Shown in pieces: positions 54,362-63,435 of a stretch of DNA of 64,000 bases (position 1 is its first letter; each line of letters starts with the position of its first letter). This DNA is from Stutzerimonas azotifigens (GTDB lineage Bacteria > Pseudomonadota > Gammaproteobacteria > Pseudomonadales > Pseudomonadaceae). The translations under genes were made by a program, and so were the position numbers. A model generated the notes under the pieces. The model made no database searches. It was given only the letters and a program-made list of their open reading frames with translations, and was not told where the DNA came from. Location of the stretch: positions 62,001 to 126,000 of the forward strand of contig NZ_JAAMRF010000008.1 of assembly GCF_013522725.1 (NCBI RefSeq), written 5' to 3'.

Positions 54362-55549
54362 TCAGGCCGGGGGATAGAGGTCGGCGCGCGTCCAGGGTAG
54401 CTCGTGGGAGCCGTCCGCCAGGGGCTTGCTGGCGAGGATCTGGTGCAGGTTGATCCAGTTGCGGCGGAAGCCGTAGGCACAGCCGGCCAGGTACAACCGC
54501 CAGATCCGCAGGGCGCGCTCGGGTACCAGCGCCCTGGCTTCGTCCAGGCGCGCTTCGAGCCGCTGGCTCCACAGCTCCAGGGTCTTGGCGTAGTGCAGGC
54601 GCAGGCTTTCGACATCGACGATCTCCAGTCCGGTCTCGCTGATGCAGGCACCGATGTTCACCAGGTGCGGCAGCTCGCCGTGGGGAAAGACGTAGCGGTC
54701 GATGAATTCGCCGGCGCCGTGGCCAACGGGCCGCCCGTCGACGTGGCGGGCGGTGATCCCGTGGTTCATCACCAGGCCGCCGGGCCTCACCGCGCCGAAA
54801 AGTTGCTTGCAGTAGAGCGGCAGGTTGGCGTGGCCGACGTGCTCGAACATGCCGACGCTGACCACCTTGTCGAAACCTTCGTCGGCGGGCAGGTCGCGGT
54901 AATCCATCAGCTCCAGGCGCACCCGATCTTCCAGCCCTTCGTCGGCCACGCGCTGACGCGCCAGGGTGAGCTGCTCGCGGCTCAGGGTGATGCCGAACAC
55001 CTCGGCGCCGTACTCCCGCGCCGCGAAGCGCGCCAGCCCGCCCCAGCCGCAGCCGACATCCAGCAGACGGTCACCCCGCTTCAGGCGCAGCTTGCGGCAC
55101 AGATGGCGCAGCTTGGCCTGCTGAGCTTGGTCGAGGGACTCGTTTCCGCTCTCGAAATAGGCGCAGGAATAGACCATGTCCTGGTCCAGCCAGAGGCTGT
55201 AGAACGCGTTGGAGAGGTCGTAGTGGTAGGAAATGGCCTTCGCGTCGGTGGCCTTGTCATGCTCTTCGCGCGGCGGTGCGGAGCTGGTGTGTCGCCCCAG
55301 CGCCTGAGTGAGTTCGTCGCCGATGCGGATCACCTCGGCGAGGGGCCCATGCAGGTCGATACGCCCCTCGACATAGGCCGAACCGAGCAGATCCAGGCTC
55401 GGATGGGCCAGTTGCGGAATCAGGTTGGGGTCGTTGATCGCCAGCGTGACACGTGGCGACGGCCCGAGGTCGAGCTCCTTTCCATCCCAAAGTCGCAGCC
55501 GCAGCGGCAAGGCAAGTTCACGCAGAGCGGGAAGCAATGAGGCCAACAT
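54362..55549 (-). CDS. cfa: Cyclopropane-fatty-acyl-phospholipid synthase
   Basis: The protein has 395 residues, the usual length. It uses SAM to convert unsaturated membrane fatty acids to cyclopropane forms, which adds stress tolerance. The YHYDLSNAFYSLWLDQDMVYSCAYF block, the SAM motif LLDVGCGWGGLARFAA, and the active-site HVGHANLPLYCKQLF region are present. AGGAG lies 6 bases before the ATG. It stands upstream of the histidine kinase gene on the same strand, but no functional link is evident. It flanks the AT-rich accessory segment. Confidence 0.96.
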   Translation of the reverse strand: MLASLLPALRELALPLRLRLWDGKELDLGPSPRVTLAINDPNLIPQLAHPSLDLLGSAYVEGRIDLHGPLAEVIRIGDELTQALGRHTSSAPPREEHDKATDAKAISYHYDLSNAFYSLWLDQDMVYSCAYFESGNESLDQAQQAKLRHLCRKLRLKRGDRLLDVGCGWGGLARFAAREYGAEVFGITLSREQLTLARQRVADEGLEDRVRLELMDYRDLPADEGFDKVVSVGMFEHVGHANLPLYCKQLFGAVRPGGLVMNHGITARHVDGRPVGHGAGEFIDRYVFPHGELPHLVNIGACISETGLEIVDVESLRLHYAKTLELWSQRLEARLDEARALVPERALRIWRLYLAGCAYGFRRNWINLHQILASKPLADGSHELPWTRADLYPPA

Positions 55550-55918
55550 GCAGTTCTCCTCCTGGTCACTGAAGAAATCCTAGTCCACGCGCGCGATACG
55601 TCAGGCCATCGAGACGAAAGGCGAGAGTTATCGAGCGCTGCGACTGACTGCTCGGCGAAAGACTGATTCAGGCCGTGAGAGTTCCCGGTTGTGGAGTGAA
55701 GGATCGGGGAAACTCGCATTGGATTTGCTAGATGTGCAAACTCTTGTTCCGCTCTGGTCGGCACGGCAAACCGCGTCGTTGTCGGTGTGTCAGGTGCGCG
55801 TGCTGGCAGTTTTTCGGTTTACGCCGATTTTTTTTGCCCTGTGGAGTTACGGTATAAATGGCGTTTTGCCAACCCCCTGGCGCTTTAATCCTAGCTGCCC
55901 GCCTGGAGAAATACATGG
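55550..55918. other. Gap at the start of the AT-rich segment
   Basis: This 369-base stretch between cfa and the first small accessory gene shows no convincing gene. The composition turns AT-richer after about 55780. A possible sigma-70 -10 (TATAAA near 55852) is preceded 17 bases upstream by a TTTTTT stretch that fits a weak -35. That could serve the small downstream gene. An in-frame reading at 55689-56021 is open but has no ribosome site and no recognisable features. Confidence 0.4.
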
Positions 55919-56107
55919 ATGGTTCTACCACCAATACTTGAATGGCTTAGTACGACACATGGCTATGGTGCGCTATGCACAGTATGGTTGGGTGACAGTT
56001 TTGATATTGCTTTCTGGATAGCGAAACACGTAGGTGCACGCGAGAAAGCGAATGGTATGAAACGCCTTTGCGAGCGACAGTTGGGCTTTCTTGAACACGA
56101 AGCCTAG
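55919..56107 (+). CDS. Short hypothetical protein in AT-rich segment
   Basis: The predicted protein has 62 residues (MVLPPILEWLSTTHGYGALC start) with a mixed hydrophobic N-terminal half and a charged C-terminus. GGAG at 55905-55908 is 10 bases before the ATG. An overlapping ATG at 55915 gives only 8 codons. Codon use is unlike the GC-rich neighbours. I do not recognise it; it may be a fragment of a larger mobile-element gene. Confidence 0.35.
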   Translation: MVLPPILEWLSTTHGYGALCTVWLGDSFDIAFWIAKHVGAREKANGMKRLCERQLGFLEHEA

Positions 56108-56118
56108 TTCGCTACTAA

Positions 56119-56145
56119 TATATGGGATATATGGGATATATGGGA
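56119..56145 (+). repeat. Three perfect tandem copies of a 9-bp unit
   Basis: The unit TATATGGGA occurs three times in a row without mismatch (56119-56127, 56128-56136, 56137-56145). Nine bases equal three codons, so copy-number change would not shift a frame. It overlaps the start of the probable pseudogene that follows. Confidence 0.95.
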
Positions 56146-56348
56146 GGAAAACCAAAACAGAATTATGTATGCGTGCAATATCCAGAGGGAGGGTGAAGGT
56201 TATCGAGTCATCGCGCAATCGCAGCACGCCGAGATTCTAAAAAATACTGGTCGATGAAATTGCTGATGCTTTTGAAGGCGTGGAGTTGCTAATAAAAGAG
56301 CGGACGCCGTTTTCGATGTCGGATTTTCCGTCCTGTTGCTGCATTTAG
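56140..56348 (+). pseudogene. Probable frameshifted small gene
   Basis: Three short open stretches in successive frames read like one protein: from the ATG at 56140 (MGGKPKQNYVCVQYPEGG, then TGA), next a frame +1 stretch (GYRVIAQSQHAEILKN, about 56198-56246), then a further shift (LVDEIADAFEGVELLIKER, ending at a TAG at 56346-56348). The natural composition of each piece and their order suggest a broken gene of about 65 residues with two frameshifts. Family not recognised. Without homologues this remains a proposal, and sequence errors could produce the same pattern. Confidence 0.4.
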
Positions 56349-56394
56349 TACGGGCTAAAGTTGCTGACATAAATACCAGCGCAAGGAGGCGTAT

Positions 56395-56592
56395 ATGCCA
56401 GAGTTACAGATCGGGGATGTGGCGACATGGTTGGCAACTGTGGTCGCGATTGTTTCCGCAATAGCAGCCACTAGACCATCAAAATCTGCTGACCGCTATC
56501 AGGGAGAAGCGGCGCAGCACGCACAGGTAAGCGCAGAATTACTTGAAAAAAGAACATCAGCTGAAGCAAAGCCCGCCTTAACCAAGCGCTAA
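56395..56592 (+). CDS. Small one-helix membrane protein in AT-rich segment
   Basis: The predicted protein has 65 residues with a membrane helix (VATWLATVVAIVSAIAA) near the N-terminus and a charged, Glu/Lys-rich tail that could form a coiled coil. AGGAGG lies 5 bases before the ATG, the best ribosome site in this segment. It is followed 5 bases later by a polytopic membrane protein gene, so the two are probably an operon. Family not recognised. Confidence 0.6.
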   Translation: MPELQIGDVATWLATVVAIVSAIAATRPSKSADRYQGEAAQHAQVSAELLEKRTSAEAKPALTKR

Positions 56593-56597
56593 ACGAT

Positions 56598-57059
56598 ATG
56601 AATCTACTATTTTCCATTGTGATAGCGGTTGCGTTCTTTGCTGTAACAGGCATGGGCATGGAGTTAATGTTAGAAGTAGAGCGCGCATCATTGTGGTATC
56701 TGATTCCATTCGTGCTCAGCGTAGTTCTTTTGCTTATCACCTATGAGCTACGCTGGCGAGAAGTGGTGATACACCAAATGACGTTGGCTGGAGTACTTAA
56801 AATTGCGGCAAGCGTGGCGCTCAACGTTGTTAATATACTCGGTATACTTGTTTATATTCCCTTGCTGTTAGCAGTCGGCATGGCTCTGGGGTCCCCTGGG
56901 GTTGGGGAAGATTGGGAGCGTTGGCTGATTCCAATAGGTGCTTTTCTGTTCGGCCCTCTTTGTATTACCGGAGCGCTCTCTAAAAAACGCCCGTATCTGG
57001 GCTTCGTCGGCCTCGCGATTCTAGGATTTGCCGTCGGTGCAAGTGAAATGCTGCACTGA
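56598..57059 (+). CDS. Polytopic membrane protein of unknown function
   Basis: The predicted protein has 153 residues with about five hydrophobic segments (starts at residues 1, 34, 66, 92 and 130) and short loops. It begins 5 bases after the small one-helix gene and ends with a TGATG junction to a possible 22-codon ORF. Codon use is AT-richer than the flanking genes. I do not recognise the family. It lies about 80 bases from the 3' end of the tRNA-Sec gene. Confidence 0.6.
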   Translation: MNLLFSIVIAVAFFAVTGMGMELMLEVERASLWYLIPFVLSVVLLLITYELRWREVVIHQMTLAGVLKIAASVALNVVNILGILVYIPLLLAVGMALGSPGVGEDWERWLIPIGAFLFGPLCITGALSKKRPYLGFVGLAILGFAVGASEMLH

Positions 57060-57127
57060 TGGCAAACGAGTCGTCACCGCTTGAAAAGAAGGGGAAGATT
57101 TATTCTGATGCTAGGCCTGCTCTATAG
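57059..57127 (+). CDS. Possible 22-residue coupled ORF or gene fragment
   Basis: An ATG overlaps the stop of the polytopic membrane gene (TGATG), giving 22 codons (MANESSPLEKKGKIYSDARPAL) to a TAG at 57125-57127, 9 bases before the tRNA 3' end. It looks protein-like but is very short. It could be a gene fragment cut off by the tRNA boundary. Low certainty. Confidence 0.2.
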   Translation: MANESSPLEKKGKIYSDARPAL

Positions 57128-57136
57128 GAACGTAAA

Positions 57137-57232
57137 TGGCGGAAGGCAGTGGGAGTCGAACCCACCCGGGAACGGCTGCCGTCCCCAACCGGGTTTGAAG
57201 CCCGGCCGCACCACCGGGTGCGATTGCCTTCC
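57137..57232 (-). tRNA. selC: Selenocysteine tRNA (anticodon UCA)
   Basis: A 96-base tRNA folds with an 8-bp acceptor stem (GGAAGGCA with TGCCTTCC), encoded 3' CCA (57139-57137), a long variable arm and anticodon TCA (57198-57196) in a CTTCAAA loop, which reads UGA. These are the marks of tRNA-Sec. It lies 34 bases after the selB stop on the same strand, so it may be co-transcribed with selA and selB. The AT-rich segment begins at its 3' end, a common integration site. Confidence 0.98.
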
Positions 57233-57266
57233 AAGAGGCGACCGGCTGAACAGCCGGATGCGCAGC

Positions 57267-59183
57267 CTACCCGAGCTGCGCTGATGATGCCAAGGCGCTG
57301 TCGCGGCGGACCTTCCGTTCGTTGCCGAAGCGGCGTGTGAAGCCGATGCGGTCCAGGTGTTCGAGGAGCTGGATGCTGCGCTTGCGACCCAGGCCGATGC
57401 GGTCGCGGAACGCGGCGGCGCGGATCACGCCGCTGGCGGCTTCGAGGTCCAGGGCGATTTCGGCGAGGGTTTTGAGCGTCGTCTCCGGGTAGAACAGGTC
57501 CTTGACCACCTGTTGCAGCAGGCCGAGGCGGGCCAGTTTGCGCAACAGCAGGCGCATCCGGGCTTCCTCGACGGCGAGCTCTCGGGCCAGGTCCCGCACC
57601 CAGGGCGGGTCGAAGCGGCCGGCTTCGAGCAGTGGCCAGAGGCGTGCTTTGAGCGCTTCTTCCTCGTCACTCAGGCGCACCCGGTGGTCGGGGCGATGCA
57701 ACCAAGGGCCGCTGGCCTCGATCTCTCCGTGCGCCATCGCCTGCTCGAGCAGCGCGATGAACAGCGGCCGCTCCAGTTGCGGCAGGGCGAAGCGGCGCAG
57801 GCGGTCGCGGTCCGGGCCGAGTTCGTCGGGCTGCTCTTCGTGAAAGCGCTGCAGCGCCTGGACGAGTTCGGCTTCCAGCTGTTGCCAGCGGCCGCGTTCC
57901 AGCAGCCGAGGGCCTACGCGGGTGCCGATCTCGACGGCCGAGTCGGGCAGCTGCCAGCCCTGTCGCGGGCGGTTGAACTGGCGTTCGAGCAGGAGCGGGT
58001 CAAGGCCGTTGTCGGACTCGCCGAGTAGGGCAGGCAGCGCCGCTTCAAGGCCTTCGCTGGTGAGCGCTCGCAACTGCGCCAGGCGTGCTTCGCGGCGGCG
58101 GTTGCGCGGCGGCGCGAAGGGGTCGAGCACGCGGGCACCGCCCAAGGTGCGCTGGGCCGACTGGTCGCGCAACACGACGCGGTCGCCATGCACCGCATGG
58201 GCCGGGGCGTTGAGCAGCAGCTGGGCGAAGCCGCGACCGCCGGGCGCCAGGCTTTCGCCTTCGAGCAGCGCAAGGCGCCCGGTGACGTCCTGGGCACCCA
58301 GGTGGATGTGCAGCGGGGTCCAGTGCTTGAGGTCGCGGGCCTCGCTGGGCAGCAGATCGAGTTCGACGTCGAGGCGGGTGGTCGGGGCGTGCAGCATGGG
58401 CGCCAGCAGCCAGTCGCCACGGTGGATCTGCTCGACGCTGAGCCGATCGCCGGCGAGGTTCAGGGCGACCCGCTGGCCGGCGCGGGCCTGGTCGGCTTCG
58501 CGGTTCTGCGCGTGCAGGCCGCGCACGCGTATGGTCTTGCCGGAGGGGCTCAGGGTCAGCTCGTCGCCTACTCTCACGGTGCCGGCGAAGCTGGTGCCGG
58601 TGACCACCACCCCGGCGCCGCTGACGCTGAAGGCGCGGTCGATGGCGAGCCGGAAGTGGCCCTGGTCGGCGCGCGCCTGGCAGGTCAGGGCGCGTTCTAC
58701 GAGCGCCACGCGCAAGGCGCCGACGCCGGCGCCGGTCAGGCTCGAGACGGGGAAGTAGGGCGTGCCGGCGAGCGGTCCGGGCGCCAGCAGGGCGTCGACC
58801 TGTGCCTGCACCTCGGCGATGCGCGATTCGGATACCCGGTCGGTCTTAGTCAGCGCCACCAGCGCCTGGCCGATGCCCAGCAGTTCGACGATGGCCAGGT
58901 GCTCGCGGGTCTGCGGCATCACGCCGTCGTCGGCGGCGACCACCAACAGCACCAGGTCGATGCCGCTGGCACCGGCCAGCATGTTGTGCACGAATCGCTC
59001 GTGGCCGGGCACGTCGATGAAGCCGGTGAGGGTGCCTTCGCCCAGGGGCGCGTAGAGGTAGCCCAGGTCGATGGTGATGCCGCGCTCGCGCTCCTCGCGG
59101 CGGCGGTCGCCTTCGGCGCCGGTCAGGGCCTTGAGCAGGGAGGTCTTGCCGTGGTCGATGTGGCCCGCAGTGCCGACGATCAT
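57267..59183 (-). CDS. selB: Selenocysteine-specific elongation factor SelB
   Basis: The protein has 638 residues. The GTPase domain starts [20 protein letters not shown], followed by [13 protein letters not shown] and an LTKTDRV motif. The C-terminal half has winged-helix domains that bind the SECIS hairpin. SelB delivers selenocysteyl-tRNA to in-frame UGA codons. Its ATG overlaps the selA stop as ATGA, so translation is coupled. It is followed by the tRNA-Sec gene. Confidence 0.97.
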   Translation of the reverse strand: MIVGTAGHIDHGKTSLLKALTGAEGDRRREERERGITIDLGYLYAPLGEGTLTGFIDVPGHERFVHNMLAGASGIDLVLLVVAADDGVMPQTREHLAIVELLGIGQALVALTKTDRVSESRIAEVQAQVDALLAPGPLAGTPYFPVSSLTGAGVGALRVALVERALTCQARADQGHFRLAIDRAFSVSGAGVVVTGTSFAGTVRVGDELTLSPSGKTIRVRGLHAQNREADQARAGQRVALNLAGDRLSVEQIHRGDWLLAPMLHAPTTRLDVELDLLPSEARDLKHWTPLHIHLGAQDVTGRLALLEGESLAPGGRGFAQLLLNAPAHAVHGDRVVLRDQSAQRTLGGARVLDPFAPPRNRRREARLAQLRALTSEGLEAALPALLGESDNGLDPLLLERQFNRPRQGWQLPDSAVEIGTRVGPRLLERGRWQQLEAELVQALQRFHEEQPDELGPDRDRLRRFALPQLERPLFIALLEQAMAHGEIEASGPWLHRPDHRVRLSDEEEALKARLWPLLEAGRFDPPWVRDLARELAVEEARMRLLLRKLARLGLLQQVVKDLFYPETTLKTLAEIALDLEAASGVIRAAAFRDRIGLGRKRSIQLLEHLDRIGFTRRFGNERKVRRDSALASSAQLG

Positions 59184-60586
59184 GCCAGGGCTCCGGCCAG
59201 CTCCGGGAGCTGGGCGAGGAAGGCGGCCTCATCGTCGAGCTGGCGCAGGTCGAGCCAGAGCGCGTCGTCCGCGATGCGCCCCAGCACCGGGATCGGCAGG
59301 CTGCGCAGGGCTTCCTCGAGCTGGCGCAGGCTGCGGCCCTTCAAGCGCTTTGACTGCTGAGGGCGCAGGCACAGGGCGGCGCTGGGCAGGCGCGCCACCG
59401 GCTGGGTGCCGCTGCCGATCATGCCCAGCGCATCGACCGTCTCGACCTGCCAGGCGCTGCCCAGCTGTTGCGCCAGCAGCGGAGCCAGCCGCTGCGCCTG
59501 CAGCCGAATGTCGGCCTGGGGCCGGCTGAGCAGGCGCAGGCTGGTCAGCCGTTCGGCGAGGCGATCCGGGTCACGGTAGAGGGAGAGAACGGCTTCGAGG
59601 GCGGCGAGGGTCAGCTTGTCGACCCGCAAGGCGCGCTTGAGCGGGTTCTTCTTGATCCGCGCGATCAGGTCTTTGTGCCCGACAATCAGTCCCGCCTGGG
59701 GGCCGCCGAGCAGCTTGTCGCCGCTGAAGGTGACGATGTCGGCGCCGTCGCGCAGCGCTTCCTGCACCGTCGGCTCTTTCGGCAGGCCCCAGCGCGGGAG
59801 GTCGACCAGGCTGCCGCTGCCGAGGTCTTCGAGCAGGGGCAGCTGATGGCGGTCGGCGATGGCTGCGATCTCGGCGGTGGCGACGCTGCTGGTGAAGCCC
59901 TGGACGGTGTAGTTGCTGGTGTGTACGCGCATCAGCAGGCCGCTGCGCGGGCCGATGGCGTTTTCGTAGTCGCGGGCATGGGTGCGGTTGGTAGTCCCGA
60001 TCTCGTTCAGCTTCACACCGGCTCGGGCCATGATGTCCGGGATGCGGAAGGCGCCGCCGATCTCGATCAGCTCGCCACGGGAGATGATGCCTTCCTTGCG
60101 CGCGCCGAGGCTGTTGAGCGCCAGCAGCACCGCCGCGGCGTTGTTGTTGACCACGGTCACCGCCTCGGCGCCGGTCAGCTCGCGGATCAGGCCTTCGATG
60201 AGGTCGTCGCGGTCGCCGCGCTTGCCGGTGGCCAGGTCGAATTCCAGGTTCAGCGGGTAGCGCGCGGCATGGGCCACCGCTTCGATGGCTTCTTCGGGCA
60301 GCAGCGCGCGGCCGAGGTTGGTGTGCAGCACGGTGCCGGTCAGGTTGAACACGCGCCTGATACGGCTGCGGTGCCGGGCATCGAGACGTTCCCCGGCGCG
60401 TCCGGCCAGCATCGCTTCGCTCAGTTCGATTTCGCTGAGCTGGCCCTGTCGAGCCGGTTCGCGCAGCTCGTCGAGCAGCTGGCGCAGGGTATCGAGAAGG
60501 GGTTCGCGGCCGTAACGTTCGGCCAGGGGCTGGCACGCGGGGCTGCGCAGCAGGCGGTCAACGGAAGGCAGGCGGAAGACGGTCAT
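59180..60586 (-). CDS. selA: Selenocysteine synthase SelA
   Basis: The protein has 468 residues. SelA converts seryl-tRNA-Sec to selenocysteyl-tRNA with pyridoxal phosphate. The PLP lysine lies in [14 protein letters not shown] chose the ATG at 60586, giving [13 protein letters not shown], because upstream in-frame sequence falls into the gap with the hairpin. It is followed by selB with a 4-base overlap. Confidence 0.97.
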   Translation of the reverse strand: MTVFRLPSVDRLLRSPACQPLAERYGREPLLDTLRQLLDELREPARQGQLSEIELSEAMLAGRAGERLDARHRSRIRRVFNLTGTVLHTNLGRALLPEEAIEAVAHAARYPLNLEFDLATGKRGDRDDLIEGLIRELTGAEAVTVVNNNAAAVLLALNSLGARKEGIISRGELIEIGGAFRIPDIMARAGVKLNEIGTTNRTHARDYENAIGPRSGLLMRVHTSNYTVQGFTSSVATAEIAAIADRHQLPLLEDLGSGSLVDLPRWGLPKEPTVQEALRDGADIVTFSGDKLLGGPQAGLIVGHKDLIARIKKNPLKRALRVDKLTLAALEAVLSLYRDPDRLAERLTSLRLLSRPQADIRLQAQRLAPLLAQQLGSAWQVETVDALGMIGSGTQPVARLPSAALCLRPQQSKRLKGRSLRQLEEALRSLPIPVLGRIADDALWLDLRQLDDEAAFLAQLPELAGALA

Positions 60587-60684
60587 GCGCCGAGACTCGG
60601 CAGCAGGCTGGAAGGCATTCAGATCACTCCGGCAATGGACCGAAGGATTGTAGGGCAATGTGGGCAGCAAGCCCAACGCAGGTT

Positions 60685-60718
60685 CCAGGCGGTGCCTGCA
60701 CGGGGCAGGCACCGCTGG
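60685..60718 (-). promoter_or_regulatory. Intercistronic hairpin between fdhE and selA
   Basis: An 11-bp perfect stem (GCGGTGCCTGC paired with GCAGGCACCGC, 5-base loop) with an extra CCA/TGG extension lies just after the fdhE stop. There is no T-run, so it is more likely an RNA stability or processing element within the operon than a terminator. Confidence 0.55.
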
Positions 60719-60721
60719 AGA

Positions 60722-61651
60722 TCACTCGCCGCCGGGGGCGAGCAGCAGGTTCGGCGCCTGGCGCTGGAAGCCCTCGGCATCCAGGCGCATGTCCAGCGCC
60801 AGGCTCGCGAGGTCGGCCGACAGCGCTTCGGCATCGGCGTCCAGTTCCAGGTAGACCTGCTTGAAGTAGGTCTTGCAGCTCGGGCAGGTTTCGGCCTTGA
60901 GCGGGGCCTTCTCGGCGGTGACCTTGTCGGTCTCGAGGCTGACGTATTCCAAACCCTTGGTCGACTCGCAGCCGGTGCACTTGACCCGTACGAAGTGCCA
61001 CTCGCAGGCGCACAGCGAGCAGACCAGATAGCGCAGGCCGTTGTGCTTGCCACGGTGGCGGATCACCCCGGCCATCGCCGGCGAGCCGCAGCAGGGGCAA
61101 CGACCGCCGCTGCCGATGTCGGTCACGCTGTCTTCCGGCAGGTCGAGCAGCCAGTGGCTCCAGGCGAGCTGCAAGCCGGCGCCGAGGAAGGGCACCACGG
61201 CGGCGGGCACACCATCGTACTGTCCGGCCAGCAGGAGCACCGCCCAGGCGCGGCGCTGTCCTGCGTCGGCTTCCTTGAGTTGTTCCAGCGCCGCCTTGAC
61301 CTGGGGGTTGTCCGGCGTGGGATAAGCCTTGAGCAGAGCGTCGAGCATGGTCAGCCAGGCGTCTTCACGCACCAGGGTGTCGGCTGCCAGCGGCGGCATG
61401 CCGTGCTTGCGGCTCTGCTCAAGGCGATTCTCGTCGCGCTCGGGCATGGCCGGCGGGTTGTCCAGCACCTGCTGCTGGGCACGACACAGGCCAGCCACCA
61501 GGCGCAGGTAGTCGCCCAGCGGATTGCCTTCGGCCAGGGTCTCCAGCCGTGCGGCGCGCAGGGAAAAGAGCTTCGCCGGCGGCAGATGGATGAAAGGGGG
61601 AGTGGCGGCCGAGGCTGCAATCTGCTCCGGCTCGAGGATCTGACCAGCCAC
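60722..61651 (-). CDS. fdhE: Formate dehydrogenase accessory protein FdhE
   Basis: The protein has 309 residues and is a rubredoxin-like cytoplasmic maturation factor for formate dehydrogenase. Zinc/iron-binding cysteine pairs are present: RCPCCGSP, VCSLCACEW, KCTGCES and TCPSCKTY. The start is GTG at 61651 with AGGAG about 8 bases upstream. It sits between the fdn structural genes and selA on the same strand. FdhE acts on the FdnG catalytic subunit. Confidence 0.96.
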   Translation of the reverse strand: MAGQILEPEQIAASAATPPFIHLPPAKLFSLRAARLETLAEGNPLGDYLRLVAGLCRAQQQVLDNPPAMPERDENRLEQSRKHGMPPLAADTLVREDAWLTMLDALLKAYPTPDNPQVKAALEQLKEADAGQRRAWAVLLLAGQYDGVPAAVVPFLGAGLQLAWSHWLLDLPEDSVTDIGSGGRCPCCGSPAMAGVIRHRGKHNGLRYLVCSLCACEWHFVRVKCTGCESTKGLEYVSLETDKVTAEKAPLKAETCPSCKTYFKQVYLELDADAEALSADLASLALDMRLDAEGFQRQAPNLLLAPGGE

Positions 61652-61672
61652 GGAGGGCTCCTTTGAAAATGG

Positions 61673-61697
61673 ATGGAGCCTGATCGTCAGGCTCCAT
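61673..61697 (-). promoter_or_regulatory. Intercistronic hairpin between fdnI and fdhE
   Basis: An 11-bp perfect inverted repeat (ATGGAGCCTGA and TCAGGCTCCAT) with a 3-base loop lies just upstream of the fdhE ribosome site. On the minus strand it is followed by ATTTTC, a weak T-run. It may attenuate or protect the transcript and so let fdnGHI and the sel genes be made in different amounts. Confidence 0.6.
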
Positions 61698-61827
61698 GGA
61701 TGTTATCAAGGCGGGTTCGGCTGTCATGCCCGTCGGCGTGCCGCCGGTCGCCTGGTGCTCGCCTCCCCGGTGCGGGGCGCGGGCGGAAGAGGGGGAGCGA
61801 AGGGCAGCGGGCTGCCCGTCGCGTCCT

Positions 61828-62457
61828 TTACTTGCGTTCCTGCTTGGTGACTTCGTCGTACCACAGTTCGTGGTGCTTCTTGGCCCACAAGCGGCTGACG
61901 CGACCGGACATCATGGCGCCGAAGGAGCCCTTGATCCAGATCGCCGCATAGACATGCACGATGATCGAAAGGACCAGCACGAACGCGGCTGCGGCATGCA
62001 GCAGCGCGCTCAGGCGGATCAACTCGATGCCGAACAGGTGGCTGAAGTACGCGCGCCAGATCACCACGCCGCTGACCAGCAGCACCAGCATCGTGACGAC
62101 CAAGACCCAGAACAGCAGCTTCTGCCCGGGGTTGTACTTGCCGATCGGCGGTACGCCTTCTTCCTCGTTGCGCAGCACCTTGTTCAGGCTGCCCAGCCAC
62201 TTGCGGTCGTTGCCGCTGAAGTAGTTGGAGCGCCAGAAACGCACCATCAGCCCGAGGAACAGGACGAACATCGCCACACCCAGGAACGGATGCAGGATGC
62301 GTGTCCAGGGACCGCCGCCGAACAGGTTGCTCAACCAGAACAGTGCCGGGTGGAACAAGGCCAGTCCGGAGAGCCCGGCGAGGATGAACAGGATCGCCAC
62401 CGCCCAGTGGTTGCTGCGCTCGTTGGCGTTGTAACGCTGGATATCGTCTTTTCTCAT
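61828..62457 (-). CDS. fdnI: Formate dehydrogenase cytochrome b556 subunit FdnI
   Basis: The protein has 209 residues with four membrane helices. It anchors the enzyme and passes electrons from formate oxidation to the quinone pool through two haems; axial histidines are visible in NERSNHWAVAILF, TRILHPFLGVAMF and LHAAAAFVLVLSIIVHVYAA. I chose the ATG at 62457, with AGGAG 9 bases before, over a longer in-frame start at 62502. It follows fdnH on the same strand. Confidence 0.95.
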   Translation of the reverse strand: MRKDDIQRYNANERSNHWAVAILFILAGLSGLALFHPALFWLSNLFGGGPWTRILHPFLGVAMFVLFLGLMVRFWRSNYFSGNDRKWLGSLNKVLRNEEEGVPPIGKYNPGQKLLFWVLVVTMLVLLVSGVVIWRAYFSHLFGIELIRLSALLHAAAAFVLVLSIIVHVYAAIWIKGSFGAMMSGRVSRLWAKKHHELWYDEVTKQERK

Positions 62458-62505
62458 GATTGCCGCTCCTGTGCGCGCCGCCCGGTCAAGGGCGGCGCAC
62501 ACGCC

Positions 62506-63435
62506 TCAAGGCTGCCTGGGGTCGAAGGTGTGTACTGCCGGGTCCTGTTTCTTGACGACAGGCTCGGCAGGGGCCTCGTGCTCCTCTTCCTCCTCCACGC
62601 GCTGGGGTCCGACCCGCACGTAGTGGAAGAAGCCGGCAAGTACCGCGGCGCCCATGGCCAGCAGCGCGAGCGGCTTGGTGACCCCCTTCCACAGGCTGAC
62701 CATCGGGCTGATGGCCGGCTCGTTGGGCAGGTCGGCATAGAGCGACGGCTTGTCCGCGTGGTGCAGTACGTACATGACATGGGTGCCGCCAACGCCCGCC
62801 GGGTCATACAGACCGGCGTTCTCGAAGCCGCGGGACTTGAGGTCCTCGATGCGTTCTTCGGCGTGGTGCTTCATGTCGTCCTTGCTGCCGAAGACGATCG
62901 CCCCGGTGGGGCAGGTCTTCACGCAGGCCGGTTCCAGCCCGACGCTCACGCGGTCGTTGCACAGCGTGCACTTGTACGCCTTCTTGTCCTTCTCCGAGAT
63001 ACGCGGAATGTCGAACGGGCAACCGGTGACACAGTAGCCGCAGCCGATGCACTTGTCCTGGTTGAAGTCGACGATGCCGTTGGCGTACTGCACGATCGCA
63101 CCCGGGCTCGGGCACGCCGTGAGGCAGCCGGGCTCGGCGCAATGCATGCAGCCGTCCTTGCGGATCAGCCATTCCAGATCACCGGCGGTGTTCTCGTGCT
63201 CGGTGAAGCGCATCAGCGTCCAGGATTCGGCCGTCAGGTCCGCCGGGTTGTCGTAGGTGCCATGGGTGTGGCCGACCTCGTCGCGCAGCTCGTTCCATTC
63301 CGAGCAGGCGACCTGGCAGGCCTTGCAGCCGATGCACTTGGACACGTCGATCAGCTTGGCAACCTCGTCGACCTGGCGGATCGACGGCGGGGTGGTGGTC
63401 GTCGCGGAGCGGGCAATGATGTTTTGCGTAGCCAT
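62506..63435 (-). CDS. fdnH: Formate dehydrogenase iron-sulfur subunit FdnH
   Basis: The protein has 309 residues. Four [4Fe-4S] binding blocks are seen: [41 protein letters not shown] and [23 protein letters not shown]-terminal membrane helix ([18 protein letters not shown]) anchors it to FdnI. It takes electrons from FdnG. The ATG directly follows the fdnG stop (TAA-ATG), so translation is coupled. Confidence 0.97.
   Translation of the reverse strand: MATQNIIARSATTTTPPSIRQVDEVAKLIDVSKCIGCKACQVACSEWNELRDEVGHTHGTYDNPADLTAESWTLMRFTEHENTAGDLEWLIRKDGCMHCAEPGCLTACPSPGAIVQYANGIVDFNQDKCIGCGYCVTGCPFDIPRISEKDKKAYKCTLCNDRVSVGLEPACVKTCPTGAIVFGSKDDMKHHAEERIEDLKSRGFENAGLYDPAGVGGTHVMYVLHHADKPSLYADLPNEPAISPMVSLWKGVTKPLALLAMGAAVLAGFFHYVRVGPQRVEEEEEHEAPAEPVVKKQDPAVHTFDPRQP

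Noticed and set aside
55689-56021. 110-codon open frame in the AT-rich segment
   Set aside because: No ribosome site and no recognisable features; it overlaps the better supported small gene in another frame.
57137-57160. Second copy of the tRNA-Sec 3' end as an attachment repeat near cfa
   Set aside because: I looked for the tRNA 3' sequence between 55550 and 56400 and saw no matching repeat, so no att site is annotated.
59468-61666. 732-codon open frame on the plus strand across selA and fdhE
   Set aside because: It is antisense to clear SelA and FdhE sequences and has shadow-like composition.
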